From Fimenecus stercoravium (GTDB taxonomy: Bacteria > Bacillota > Clostridia > Oscillospirales > Acutalibacteraceae), in NCBI GenBank assembly GCA_018711545.1, contig DVIC01000075.1, positions 1 through 18,235 on the forward strand: 18,235 nucleotides of DNA, written 5' to 3'. A program made the position numbers and the translations under genes. The notes beneath the pieces were generated by a model. That model was not told where the DNA came from and did not search any database. It saw nothing but the letters and a program-made list of their open reading frames with translations. Shown here piece by piece: positions 1 to 7,186 of the stretch (the first letter of the stretch is position 1; the number at the start of each line of letters is the position of its first letter).

Positions 1-1103
1 TTCTGTACCTTTATGCGCTTCTTCGCTGCATAATACATAACTGCCAGCTTCGGAAAAACCGTCAGATAGTCTTTTTCACACATCTTACAGCCTTTTCCTT
101 CAATCGCTCTTTCTGAAATTTTTGCCTTCCACGAGTGTCCGAGTGAACATTTCCACCACACGCTCTGCATTGAGTGCCTTGATATTTTGTTTGGGGAAAT
201 ATTTTTGTTCTTTTCGTAGTCCCATTCCGAAAGAAGATGTGCGTCCGTCGTTGCTAAATCATTATACCCTGTCATAACCGCCCGATCCGCACAGACAGGG
301 CATACCGTTCCTTTTACACGGGCATAGACAACGGACTGCCATTCATACCCGCACTCTCTGCACTTCCACCAGACATTTCTGCGGGACTTTTCATTTATCA
401 TATCAGGAGTAAGCGGAAGATTTCGGTCTGACCATTCCTGTGCAAGCTGCGAGTGCGTTGTGGCAAAATCATTAAATCCTTTCAGCAGAAGTTGACCGCT
501 GCAATAAGGACACCCGCTTCCGCCTGAACGAGTTGAAATGAGCGTGTTCCATTCGTGACCTTTGCTGCACCGCCACCATACCTTCCGATTTGCAAAGACC
601 GTAACCATATCAGGCTTTAGTGGGTAATTTCTCTCAGACCACTCAGAAGCGATTTGAGGGCGCTGTGAGGCAAGGTCATTGAATCCTACTAAAATCTTAT
701 TATGGGAGCAATACGGACAGCCTGTGCCGTTTAACGCCCTGCTCTTAACCGTTGTTGTCCATTCGTGACCATATTTATCCTGCCAAATCACTTTCTTATG
801 AGAGCCTGTCGTTACCATTGTCGGTTTCAGCGGATCATTCTTACTCGACCATTCATCAGCCAGCTCCGGCTTCAGCGTTGCCAGATCATTGATACCCTCT
901 ATCACTCTTGCGCCTGAGCAGATTGGGCAGTTTTCGCCGTTTGAACGAGCTTTAACACTTGTCTGCCATTCGTGACCGCAAGCGCCTTTCCACCAAACGA
1001 CTTTGTTTGAGCCGTATGTAATCTTATCCGGTGTAAGCGGCAGGTTTTTATCCGACCATTCTGCAACAAGCTCAGGGTGTACCTCTGATAAAATATTGCT
1101 CAT
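1..1103 (-). CDS. Tandem zinc-ribbon repeat protein, 3' end outside window
   Basis: An open frame runs from ATG at 1103 to the left edge without a stop (367 codons visible). A clear ribosome site, AGGAGAGG about 8 nt upstream, sets the start. The protein is five repeats of about 70 residues, each with a W-[ST] element, a GHEW-type motif and a CPxC knuckle. Zinc ligands by repeat: C42/H44/C59/C62; H113/C129/C132 (first Cys lost); C179/H183/C198/C201; C248/C251/C268/C271; C319/H323/C339/C342. This matches the 'probable zinc-ribbon' (DUF4379-like) repeat family. After residue 343 a new segment begins (FPKLAVMYYAAK), which in relatives, as I recall, leads into a restriction-endonuclease-like or Vsr-like domain; that part is off-window, so nuclease function is inference. 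Codon use is visibly more A/T-rich than in the neighbours, fitting acquired DNA. Family call is confident, function is not. Confidence 0.8.
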   Translation of the reverse strand, partial: MSNILSEVHPELVAEWSDKNLPLTPDKITYGSNKVVWWKGACGHEWQTSVKARSNGENCPICSGARVIEGINDLATLKPELADEWSSKNDPLKPTMVTTGSHKKVIWQDKYGHEWTTTVKSRALNGTGCPYCSHNKILVGFNDLASQRPQIASEWSERNYPLKPDMVTVFANRKVWWRCSKGHEWNTLISTRSGGSGCPYCSGQLLLKGFNDFATTHSQLAQEWSDRNLPLTPDMINEKSRRNVWWKCRECGYEWQSVVYARVKGTVCPVCADRAVMTGYNDLATTDAHLLSEWDYEKNKNISPNKISRHSMQSVWWKCSLGHSWKAKISERAIEGKGCKMCEKDYLTVFPKLAVMYYAAKKRIKVQ

Positions 1104-1136
1104 ACTCAATCCTCTCCTTCCTCTGCGATTAGCTTC

Positions 1137-1142
1137 ATTATA
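1137..1142 (-). promoter_or_regulatory. -10 element for the zinc-ribbon gene
   Basis: The minus strand reads TATAAT here, 34 nt upstream of the zinc-ribbon start codon. No good -35 is found at 16-18 nt spacing (about TATACC), so this is a likely but incomplete promoter. Confidence 0.45.
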
Positions 1143-1205
1143 TTTGGAAAGCGTAGATTGGTATAGTTTGCGACGAGGCGAGTAAAAACTATGAGAAAAT
1201 ACAGA

Positions 1206-1237
1206 AGCCCCTGAGAAGCTATACCTTCTCAGGGGCT
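1206..1237 (-). terminator. Strong hairpin, probable terminator between lysS and the zinc-ribbon gene
   Basis: AGCCCCTGAGAAG (1206-1218) and CTTCTCAGGGGCT (1225-1237) form a perfect 13-bp stem with a 6-nt loop. On the minus strand it is followed by a broken T-rich run (TTCTGTATTTTCT). It lies downstream of lysS and upstream of the next -10 box, so it most likely ends the greA-lysS transcript. The lack of a clean U-tract lowers confidence. Confidence 0.6.
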
Positions 1238-1273
1238 GTGTGAAATCAAAAATTATGCGATTTTTTTGTTGCT

Positions 1274-1310
1274 GCACCGATTTTAGCACCGATTGGTGTA
1301 AAATTGGTGT
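1274..1310. repeat. Four CACCRAT half-sites as two direct pairs facing each other
   Basis: On the plus strand GCACCGAT occurs twice 12 bp apart (1274 and 1286), followed by two inverted copies read as TGGTGT (1294 and 1305) 11 bp apart. Together they make an imperfect palindrome centred near 1292. The minus strand here also encodes a short tail ending FYTNRC and a stop, in a frame with no gene start. The array could be a recombinase or regulator site, or what is left of a mobile-element end. Confidence 0.5.
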
Positions 1311-1356
1311 ATTTGTGTAAAATCCGAGGTTTTCGGAAAATGAAGTACATCTCGTT

Positions 1357-3291
1357 TTAGTAGAGCTTTGCGCCCGCCGGAATGTGGTCATCTACCATCA
1401 GAAGATGAAGCTTTTCTTCGCCTTCCTCGTGGTGTACCGCACTGATCAGCATACCGCAGGAGTCAATGCCCATCATCGGTCTTGGCGGCAGGTTGACGAT
1501 TGCAATACAGGTCTTTCCAACCAGTTCCTCCGGCTCGTAAAAGCTATGAATACCGCTTAAAATCGTGCGTTCCGTGCCTGTTCCATCGTCCAGCGTGAAT
1601 TTGAGCAGTTTCTTGGACTTCGGTACTGCTTCGCAGGCAAGTACCTTGACTGCCCGGAAATCAGACTTGGAGAAAGTCTCAAAATCCACGAAATCCTTGA
1701 ACAAAGGCTCGATCTCTACTTTGGAGAAATCAATCTTTTCCAGCTCGGCTTTCGGCGCTTCGGACTCGGTTTTGTTTACACCAATTTCGTCCTTTACACC
1801 ATTCAAGGGTTTCATTGTGGGGAACAACAGGACATCGCGGATCGCCGGGGAATCCGTCAAAAGCATGACCATACGGTCAATGCCGAAGCCGATGCCGCCT
1901 GTGGGGGGCATACCGACCTCCAGCGCGTACAGGAAATCCTCGTCCGTGTGGTTTGCTTCTTCATCGCCCTGTGCCAAAAGCTCCTCCTGCGCAGCAAAAC
2001 GTGCACGCTGGTCTACAGGGTCATTGAGTTCGGAATAGGCGTTCGCCATCTCCCAGCCGTTCATAAAGAACTCAAAACGCTCAACATATTCGGGGTTTTC
2101 CGGCTTTTTCTTGGTCAGCGGGGAGATCTCGATGGGATGGTCCATGACAAATGTGGGCTGCACAAGGTGCGCCTCCGCATATTCCTCAAAGAAAAGGTTT
2201 AGAATATCGCCTTTTTTATGACGCTGTTCAAATTCAATATTATGCGCTTTCGCCGCTGCGCGTGCTTCCTCGAGCGTGTGGATCGCATTAAAATCGACGC
2301 CGGCATACTGCTTGACGGCATCCACCATGGTGATGCGTGCAAAGGGCTTGCCGAGATCCATTTCCACGCCGTTATATACGATTTTGGTCGTGCCGAGCAC
2401 CGTTTGCGCCACATGGCGGTACAGGTTCTCGGTCAGGTCCATCATACCGTGGTAATCGGTATAGGCCTGATACAGCTCCATCAGCGTAAATTCGGGATTG
2501 TGGCGCGTATCAAGGCCCTCATTACGGAACACCCTGCCGATCTCATAAACACGTTCCAGTCCGCCGACGATCAAGCGTTTTAAATAAAGCTCCAGCGAAA
2601 TGCGCAGCTTTACGTCGGTGTCAAGCGCATTGAAATGCGTTTCAAACGGTCTTGCCGCCGCACCGCCCGCATTGGAAACGAGCATCGGCGTTTCGACCTC
2701 CATAAAGCCCTGCGCATCCAAATACTGCCGGATGGCGCGGATGATCTGAGAGCGCTTGACAAAGGTATCGCGCACATCGCGGTTCATAATGAGATCGATG
2801 TAACGCTGGCGATAGCGCATATCGGTATCCGTCAGGCCATGGAATTTTTCAGGCAGCACCTGCAGGCTTTTCGAAAGCAGCGTCACTTCGCTTGCGTGGA
2901 CGGAAATCTCGCCCGTTTTGGTCTTAAACACCTCGCCGCGAATGCCTACGATATCGCCGATATCGAGCTTCTTGAACGCCTTGTACGGATCGTCGCCGAG
3001 GCTGTCGCGTGCGACATACGCCTGCATGCTCCCTGCGAGATCCTGCACATTGCAGAACGACGCCTTGCCCATGATGCGCTTAGACATCATACGGCCCGCA
3101 ATACTGACGGTCTGCCCTTCGAGCTTGTCAAAATTCGCTTTGATCTCTTCGCTGTGGTGCGTTACATCATATTTTGTGCGCAGAAACGGATCCTCACCCG
3201 CCGCCTGCAGCGCCTGCAATTTCTCAAGACGGATGCGATACTGCTCGCTGACGTCCTGCTGCACGGCGTTCTGTCTTGCTTCATCTGCCAT
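1357..3291 (-). CDS. lysS: Lysine--tRNA ligase (class II) with C-terminal Trbp111-type tRNA-binding domain
   Basis: Charges tRNA-Lys with lysine in the cytoplasm. The frame can be opened at GTG 3300, but AGGAAG lies 8 nt before the ATG at 3291, which is preferred (644 aa). Domains in order: N-terminal anticodon-binding OB fold (about 55-155); class II catalytic core with motif 1 (MEVETPML), motif 2 (FRNEGLDTRHNPEF, about 255-268) and motif 3 (GFGIDR, about 468-473); then a linker and an extra domain (about 535-644) with FSKSDFRAVKVL, KLLKFTLD, SGIHSFYEPEELVG and MGIDSCGMLISA, which closely follows the C-terminal tRNA-binding domain of bacterial MetRS and Trbp111. Standard bacterial LysRS is about 500 aa, so this is a fusion of some 140 extra residues. 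It is cotranscribed with greA, 50 nt upstream. Identity is near certain; the role of the extension is inferred. Confidence 0.97.
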   Translation of the reverse strand: MADEARQNAVQQDVSEQYRIRLEKLQALQAAGEDPFLRTKYDVTHHSEEIKANFDKLEGQTVSIAGRMMSKRIMGKASFCNVQDLAGSMQAYVARDSLGDDPYKAFKKLDIGDIVGIRGEVFKTKTGEISVHASEVTLLSKSLQVLPEKFHGLTDTDMRYRQRYIDLIMNRDVRDTFVKRSQIIRAIRQYLDAQGFMEVETPMLVSNAGGAAARPFETHFNALDTDVKLRISLELYLKRLIVGGLERVYEIGRVFRNEGLDTRHNPEFTLMELYQAYTDYHGMMDLTENLYRHVAQTVLGTTKIVYNGVEMDLGKPFARITMVDAVKQYAGVDFNAIHTLEEARAAAKAHNIEFEQRHKKGDILNLFFEEYAEAHLVQPTFVMDHPIEISPLTKKKPENPEYVERFEFFMNGWEMANAYSELNDPVDQRARFAAQEELLAQGDEEANHTDEDFLYALEVGMPPTGGIGFGIDRMVMLLTDSPAIRDVLLFPTMKPLNGVKDEIGVNKTESEAPKAELEKIDFSKVEIEPLFKDFVDFETFSKSDFRAVKVLACEAVPKSKKLLKFTLDDGTGTERTILSGIHSFYEPEELVGKTCIAIVNLPPRPMMGIDSCGMLISAVHHEEGEEKLHLLMVDDHIPAGAKLY

Positions 3292-3341
3292 AAGTTTCAC
3301 TTCCTGCCTTTTCCGATTTCGGGGCGAACCCCGAAGCGCAT

Positions 3342-3812
3342 TTACCGATCGATCGATACGATCTTGAAATCAAGCGTGCCGATGGGCGCTTCGACTGCGA
3401 CCTTGTCGCCGACCTTATGCCCGAGCAGCGCTTTGCCGACGGGAGACTCGTCCGAGATTTTCCCCTCGTCGGGGTTTGCCTGTGCAAAGCCGACGATCTG
3501 ATAGGAAAATTTCTGGCGCTTGTTGTTTTGAATGGTCACCTTGGAGCCGATGTGCACGATCTCGGTACTGACCGAGCTTTCATCGAACACCTTGGCGTTT
3601 TTGATCATATTTTCGATCTCGTTGATGCGCGCTTCCAGCTTCGCCTGGTCGCTCATCGCCTCGTCATACTCGGCGTTCTCAGACAGGTCGCCGAAGCTGC
3701 GCGCCACCTTGATCTTTTCCGCCGCTTCTTTTCTGCCGACGGTTTTCAGTTGTTCCAACTCTTCTTCGAGTTCTTTGAGCCCTTCGGCGGTCAACAGCGT
3801 TTCCTGCAACAT
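3342..3812 (-). CDS. greA: Transcription elongation factor GreA
   Basis: GreA rescues backtracked RNA polymerase by stimulating cleavage of the nascent transcript. Translation from ATG 3812 gives 156 aa, close to the 158 aa of E. coli GreA. The N-terminal coiled-coil hairpin (about 1-75) carries GDLSENAEYDEA, the tip loop with the acidic residues that enter the polymerase secondary channel. The C-terminal FKBP-like domain (about 80-156) includes DESPVGKALLGHKVGD. AAGGAG about 10 nt upstream supports this start; the frame is open further upstream but that extension would cross the promoter. It is the first gene of a greA-lysS operon under a consensus promoter. Confidence 0.97.
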   Translation of the reverse strand: MLQETLLTAEGLKELEEELEQLKTVGRKEAAEKIKVARSFGDLSENAEYDEAMSDQAKLEARINEIENMIKNAKVFDESSVSTEIVHIGSKVTIQNNKRQKFSYQIVGFAQANPDEGKISDESPVGKALLGHKVGDKVAVEAPIGTLDFKIVSIDR

Positions 3813-3855
3813 TGCGGATAAACTCCTTTCGGTTTTTGCATTTACACAAATAGTT

Positions 3856-3884
3856 ATTATACGAGAATTGCGGGGTCGTGTCAA
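3856..3884 (-). promoter_or_regulatory. Perfect sigma-A promoter of greA-lysS
   Basis: The minus strand carries TTGACA (3879-3884), a 17-nt spacer and TATAAT (3856-3861), an exact match to the housekeeping consensus at optimal spacing. The transcript would start near 3849, leaving a leader of about 37 nt before greA. The TGA stop of the upstream gene lies inside the -35 hexamer, so the two features share bases. Confidence 0.92.
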
Positions 3885-4651
3885 TAGATTTTCCCCGATT
3901 TTATAGGGTACAGCGCATCGTAGCAAAGCGTTTTCGGAAGCGGGACGTTGCAAAGCTCATACAGTGCGGAAACGAATTGCAGCGCGTTTGTATCGGGCGG
4001 GCGGCGCGCAGCCAATTCGTCCGGGAGCTTAAGTCCCGTGCCGGCATACACAGCACCGGTGGCAGTAGTTACGAGCTGCCCGGGAAAATACGGTGCGGCG
4101 TTCTCGGCAAACGGAAGCAGCTGCACCGTGCAGGATCGAAGGGCGGCTTCGCTGTCCGATAAAATCAGCGGCAAGCCCCGTTCACAGAACACCTGTTCGC
4201 ACACTGCCGCATATCGCTGCGGGGCTGCCGTAAATATGCGGATGTGTGCTGCAACATCCGCAAACGGCGGGATACAGTTTGCAAGCAGCCCGTTGCGGTC
4301 AGAGATCCCCAGCAGCGGCAGAGGCGCGCCTTCCGTTTGCTTGCGAAGGTGCTGCAAAGCCGTTTGCAAAAAAAGGTAAGCAGGGAAAAAGCGCGGCTGA
4401 AAAACCGCAAACGGTGCGGGCAGCGTTGGCAGCGTGCCGTTGGGGACGATGCGCTGTATGCAGCCGCCGAGCGGCAGCAGCAAGGAAAAGTCTGTTTTGC
4501 CGTGTTTATCGGCATACAGCACGGCGGAATAGAAATACGCGCCGCCGCGCACGGCAACACGTGAAAGTTCAGGCGGCTTCGGTTTTTGGAACAGGCGCAC
4601 AAAGGGATTTCGCGCACGGGAAAACGGTTCTGTTTTTAAGACAAGGAACAT
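3881..4651 (-). CDS. Hypothetical protein between the ftsEX operon terminator and greA
   Basis: I do not recognise this 256-aa protein. It begins MFLVLKTEPFSRAR and looks soluble, with no signal peptide or clear membrane span. A middle stretch, PLLGISDRNGLLAN (about residue 110), followed by alternating beta/alpha-like segments, could suggest a Rossmann-like fold, but no family motif is evident. ATG 4651 is preferred; the alternative ATG at 4666 lies inside the stem of a terminator. There is no good Shine-Dalgarno: the only purine run (GGGG) is the terminator stem itself. The gene starts directly after that terminator's U-tract and ends in the -35 box of greA, so expression probably depends on readthrough from the ftsE operon. 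The long open frame and coherent composition favour a real gene over a chance ORF. Confidence 0.65.
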   Translation of the reverse strand: MFLVLKTEPFSRARNPFVRLFQKPKPPELSRVAVRGGAYFYSAVLYADKHGKTDFSLLLPLGGCIQRIVPNGTLPTLPAPFAVFQPRFFPAYLFLQTALQHLRKQTEGAPLPLLGISDRNGLLANCIPPFADVAAHIRIFTAAPQRYAAVCEQVFCERGLPLILSDSEAALRSCTVQLLPFAENAAPYFPGQLVTTATGAVYAGTGLKLPDELAARRPPDTNALQFVSALYELCNVPLPKTLCYDALYPIKSGKIY

Positions 4652-4685
4652 AAAAACACCCCACATACAACCAATGTATGTGGGG
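4652..4685 (-). terminator. Intrinsic terminator of the ftsE-ftsX-M23-S41 operon
   Basis: CCCCACATACA (4659-4669) and TGTATGTGGGG (4675-4685) form a perfect 11-bp stem with a 5-nt loop. On the minus strand it is followed by TGTTTTT. It begins 14 nt after the stop of the S41-like gene. Confidence 0.88.
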
Positions 4686-4698
4686 CTGTGTCCAAAGA

Positions 4699-5922
4699 TT
4701 ACGCCGCCGTGTCTTCTTCCGTCTCACCGGTCAAAAGGCTGTAGGCACGCTGGTATTGGTCGTCGTCCGCCTGCTCGAGCAGCGGCAGCCGAACTGCCTT
4801 TTCAGAGGAAAGGACGACTTCTTCATCAGGAACGATCCCGACCTGATTATAGCTTTCGCTGATGTAAGGGTGGATCTCCGCTGTTGTGAGGATGATCGCA
4901 CCGCCGTCGCTTAGCGCGAACACCTCTTGCAGGCAGCCGTTGCCCGCCGTAGTCTCACCGATCAGGCGCGCCATGCCGTAGTCGCGCAAGTCGCAGGCGA
5001 ACAGCTCCGCCGGGCCGGCTGTCTCACCGTTGACCAGCACCATCATCGACATGGAGACTGAGGAAGCCGCCGCCGTAAAGGTACGGCGGACAGAGCCATC
5101 CTTGGAATACGCGGTGGCAAGCGCGCCGCTGCCCTCGCTTGCTACGGGAACAAGCACATCCAACGTATTCGCGGCATATTCGATCGTCCCCGCCGAGCAG
5201 CCGCGCAGGTCAAAGATCAAGCTGGTCGCACCGTTCTCGGAAAGCGTTTCCACCGCCGCTTCCAGCTGACTTGCGGTGGTCGCGTAGAACGCGGTGATCT
5301 GCACATAGCCGACCGTGCCGTTCAGACTTGTAAAAACCGTCTGCGCCGTATAGCCTTTGACCAGATTCACGGTCTGAGAAGCGCCGTCACGCGAAAACGT
5401 CACGGTCACGCTCGAAAGGCGGTCGCCTGTGAGGTTTTCCATAAGCTCGGTGTAATTATATGCCGTGACCGCTTCCTCGTTGATGCTGACGATCCGATCA
5501 CCTTTTTGCAATCCCGCAAGCGCCGCAGGAGAATTTTCGGACACTGCGGACACATAAAGCCCCGCATCCGTCGGGTCATAAAATACATTGGCACCGACGC
5601 CGACCATCTGTCCCTGCATTTCGTCCAGATAGACCGCGTACTCCGCAGCGGTCATATAGTAACTGTATCGGTCGCCGATGCCGCTGGCGTAGCCTTCGGA
5701 TAAATCAGCGTTCAAAAGGCTGTCGTTGATCTCACCGAAATAGTTGTTGCGGACGATATCGTCGATCTCGGAGACTGTGGAATACAGGCTCGTGCGGCTC
5801 GGCAGATCCTTAATAATGGAATTGTAAACACGCATGGTCACAGCCGCCGTCGCAGCGACCGAGCCGGCAATGGCAAGAAAGATAAGTGCCAGCGCAAGGC
5901 CCAAAGAAATTTTTCGGTTCAT
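4699..5922 (-). CDS. PDZ-containing S41 (CtpA/CtpB-like) protein, predicted catalytically inactive
   Basis: 407 aa; AAGGGGA 6 nt before ATG 5922 sets the start. An N-terminal uncleaved signal or membrane anchor (about 6-28) would place it outside the membrane. A PDZ domain follows (about 105-190; SPAALAGLQKGDRIVSIN), then an S41 core (about 195-370; GTVGYVQITAFY, SLIFDLRG, VLVNGETAGPAELF, GETTAGNGCLQ). In active carboxy-terminal processing proteases the catalytic Ser is the middle Ser of SASAS and the general-base Lys lies in FGKG, 25 residues later. Here those positions are Gly303 and Asn328, again 25 apart, and the DLRxNxGG loop reads DLRGCSAG. Gln332 is kept. So the fold looks intact but the Ser-Lys dyad is gone. 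It is the last gene of the ftsE operon, 37 nt after the M23 gene, suggesting a scaffolding or adaptor role in septal cell-wall hydrolysis (inference). Confidence 0.88.
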   Translation of the reverse strand: MNRKISLGLALALIFLAIAGSVAATAAVTMRVYNSIIKDLPSRTSLYSTVSEIDDIVRNNYFGEINDSLLNADLSEGYASGIGDRYSYYMTAAEYAVYLDEMQGQMVGVGANVFYDPTDAGLYVSAVSENSPAALAGLQKGDRIVSINEEAVTAYNYTELMENLTGDRLSSVTVTFSRDGASQTVNLVKGYTAQTVFTSLNGTVGYVQITAFYATTASQLEAAVETLSENGATSLIFDLRGCSAGTIEYAANTLDVLVPVASEGSGALATAYSKDGSVRRTFTAAASSVSMSMMVLVNGETAGPAELFACDLRDYGMARLIGETTAGNGCLQEVFALSDGGAIILTTAEIHPYISESYNQVGIVPDEEVVLSSEKAVRLPLLEQADDDQYQRAYSLLTGETEEDTAA

Positions 5923-5959
5923 AAAGGGTCCCCTTCCCGTTATTCGATATCCGATTCGA

Positions 5960-7186
5960 TCACGGGAGCCAGGGCCCGGGATTTACGCGTGTCCCGTTGA
6001 CCCACACTTCAAAATGCAGGTGTGCGCCCGCATGGGGGTTGGATTCGGACGGACGGGGCGACACGTTCCCCGTATTGCCGACATAGGCAATGATCTCCCC
6101 TTGTTTAACCGTCTGCCCTGCGGACACCACAATGCTGCTGCAGTGCGCATAGCGTGTATATACGCCGTCGCCGTGGTTGATATAAACGTTATTGCCCCAG
6201 CTGTAATGGTATTCCGCAGAATACACGACGCCGTCCGCCGCCGCACGGATCGCCTTGCCGTAGGTGTTGCCCGTGGCGCCGCGCGTGCAGAAATCGATAC
6301 CCTTATGGTTGGCATAGCCGTACCAACCGGCGGAAACATATACGTTGGAATACTGCAGCGGGCAGATCATGCCTTTTGAGGAAACGGGGAACTCGGAAGG
6401 ATCGGCATTGTCAACGGCTCCGCCGCCGCCGTTTTCCATGCCGCTCGCCTTATCATTGTCATAGGCTTCCATTGCCGCTTCCAATTCCGCCTGCAGTTCC
6501 TCGCTGTCTGTTATCTTCTGCTCAATATCATTTTGCTTGCTTTCCTGCAGGCTGCGCGCTTCCAATTCTTCGGCACGGTCAGAGGCGAGCGCGTCGCGCG
6601 CGGACTGCTCCGCCGCCTGCTTTTGCTCAACCGCCGCCATATCTGCATCAAGCTGTGTCTTTGTCGTTTCCAGCTCGTCAATGTCCGCCTGCAGGTCGGA
6701 CACCAGGCTTGTATCGTATTCCGAAATGCGCCTTACAAGCTCCAAGCGCGTCAAGAACGTTTCAAAATCCTCGGCGCTCAAAAGCAGCTCCAGCGTGGAG
6801 GTAGATCCGGCGACATAGGTCGCGTACAGCCGGTCGCCGAGCAGTTCATATGTATCGCTGATCTGCGCTTCCAGCTCGGTCTGGCGCTTTTCGGCTTCCT
6901 CGATTTTCGCTTCAAGCGAATCAATTTCAGACTGATACTGCGCAATGGCATCGTTGTACTCTGCGATTTGCGAATTGAGCTGCGTGATGCGGTCATTTAT
7001 AACGTCCATTTCCGCCTGCAAATCATCCAAATCGCTGTTCAAAGAATCCTGCACCGCCTCCTGCTCGTCGATCTGAGACTGGAGCTCATCGCGATCCGTC
7101 GCCGCCGCAGGAGAAAGGCAGCAGCTTGCAAGCAGCACGAGTACCGCAAGCACGCCGACCATCCGTTTGAACCAAAGCTTATTCAT
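5960..7186 (-). CDS. Secreted coiled-coil M23 (LytM-type) peptidoglycan endopeptidase
   Basis: 408 aa from ATG 7186, which overlaps the end of ftsX by 8 nt; AAAGGAG lies 11 nt upstream, within ftsX. The N-terminus is a signal sequence; LLASC fits a lipobox (Cys at about 22), but PAAA just after would also suit signal peptidase I. A long coiled coil (about 30-245) is broken by RLYATYVAGSTSTLELLL, resembling the coiled-coil domain of PcsB and CwlO, the FtsEX-dependent hydrolases of Streptococcus and Bacillus. A Gly-rich linker leads to the M23 domain (about 270-408), with ligands H294 and D298 (HKGID), H348 (YAH) and HLH at 389-391. All are present, so activity is expected, unlike the degenerate EnvC. 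It probably cleaves peptidoglycan cross-links when FtsEX relieves autoinhibition (inference from family and operon). Confidence 0.92.
   Translation of the reverse strand: MNKLWFKRMVGVLAVLVLLASCCLSPAAATDRDELQSQIDEQEAVQDSLNSDLDDLQAEMDVINDRITQLNSQIAEYNDAIAQYQSEIDSLEAKIEEAEKRQTELEAQISDTYELLGDRLYATYVAGSTSTLELLLSAEDFETFLTRLELVRRISEYDTSLVSDLQADIDELETTKTQLDADMAAVEQKQAAEQSARDALASDRAEELEARSLQESKQNDIEQKITDSEELQAELEAAMEAYDNDKASGMENGGGGAVDNADPSEFPVSSKGMICPLQYSNVYVSAGWYGYANHKGIDFCTRGATGNTYGKAIRAAADGVVYSAEYHYSWGNNVYINHGDGVYTRYAHCSSIVVSAGQTVKQGEIIAYVGNTGNVSPRPSESNPHAGAHLHFEVWVNGTRVNPGPWLP

Noticed and set aside
1..1103. Regular DNA repeats as a CRISPR or minisatellite
   Set aside because: The period of about 210 bp is explained by the 70-residue protein repeats; there are no identical short repeats with unique spacers.
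1295..1320. Second WalR-like box (TGTAAA-N5-TGTATT)
   Set aside because: One defined position mismatches, it lies in the repeat array downstream of lysS, and no cell-wall gene follows, so it is taken as chance.
2635..3501. 288-aa plus-strand open frame opposite lysS and greA
   Set aside because: Crosses two genuine genes and the gap between them, with no ribosome site or known domain.
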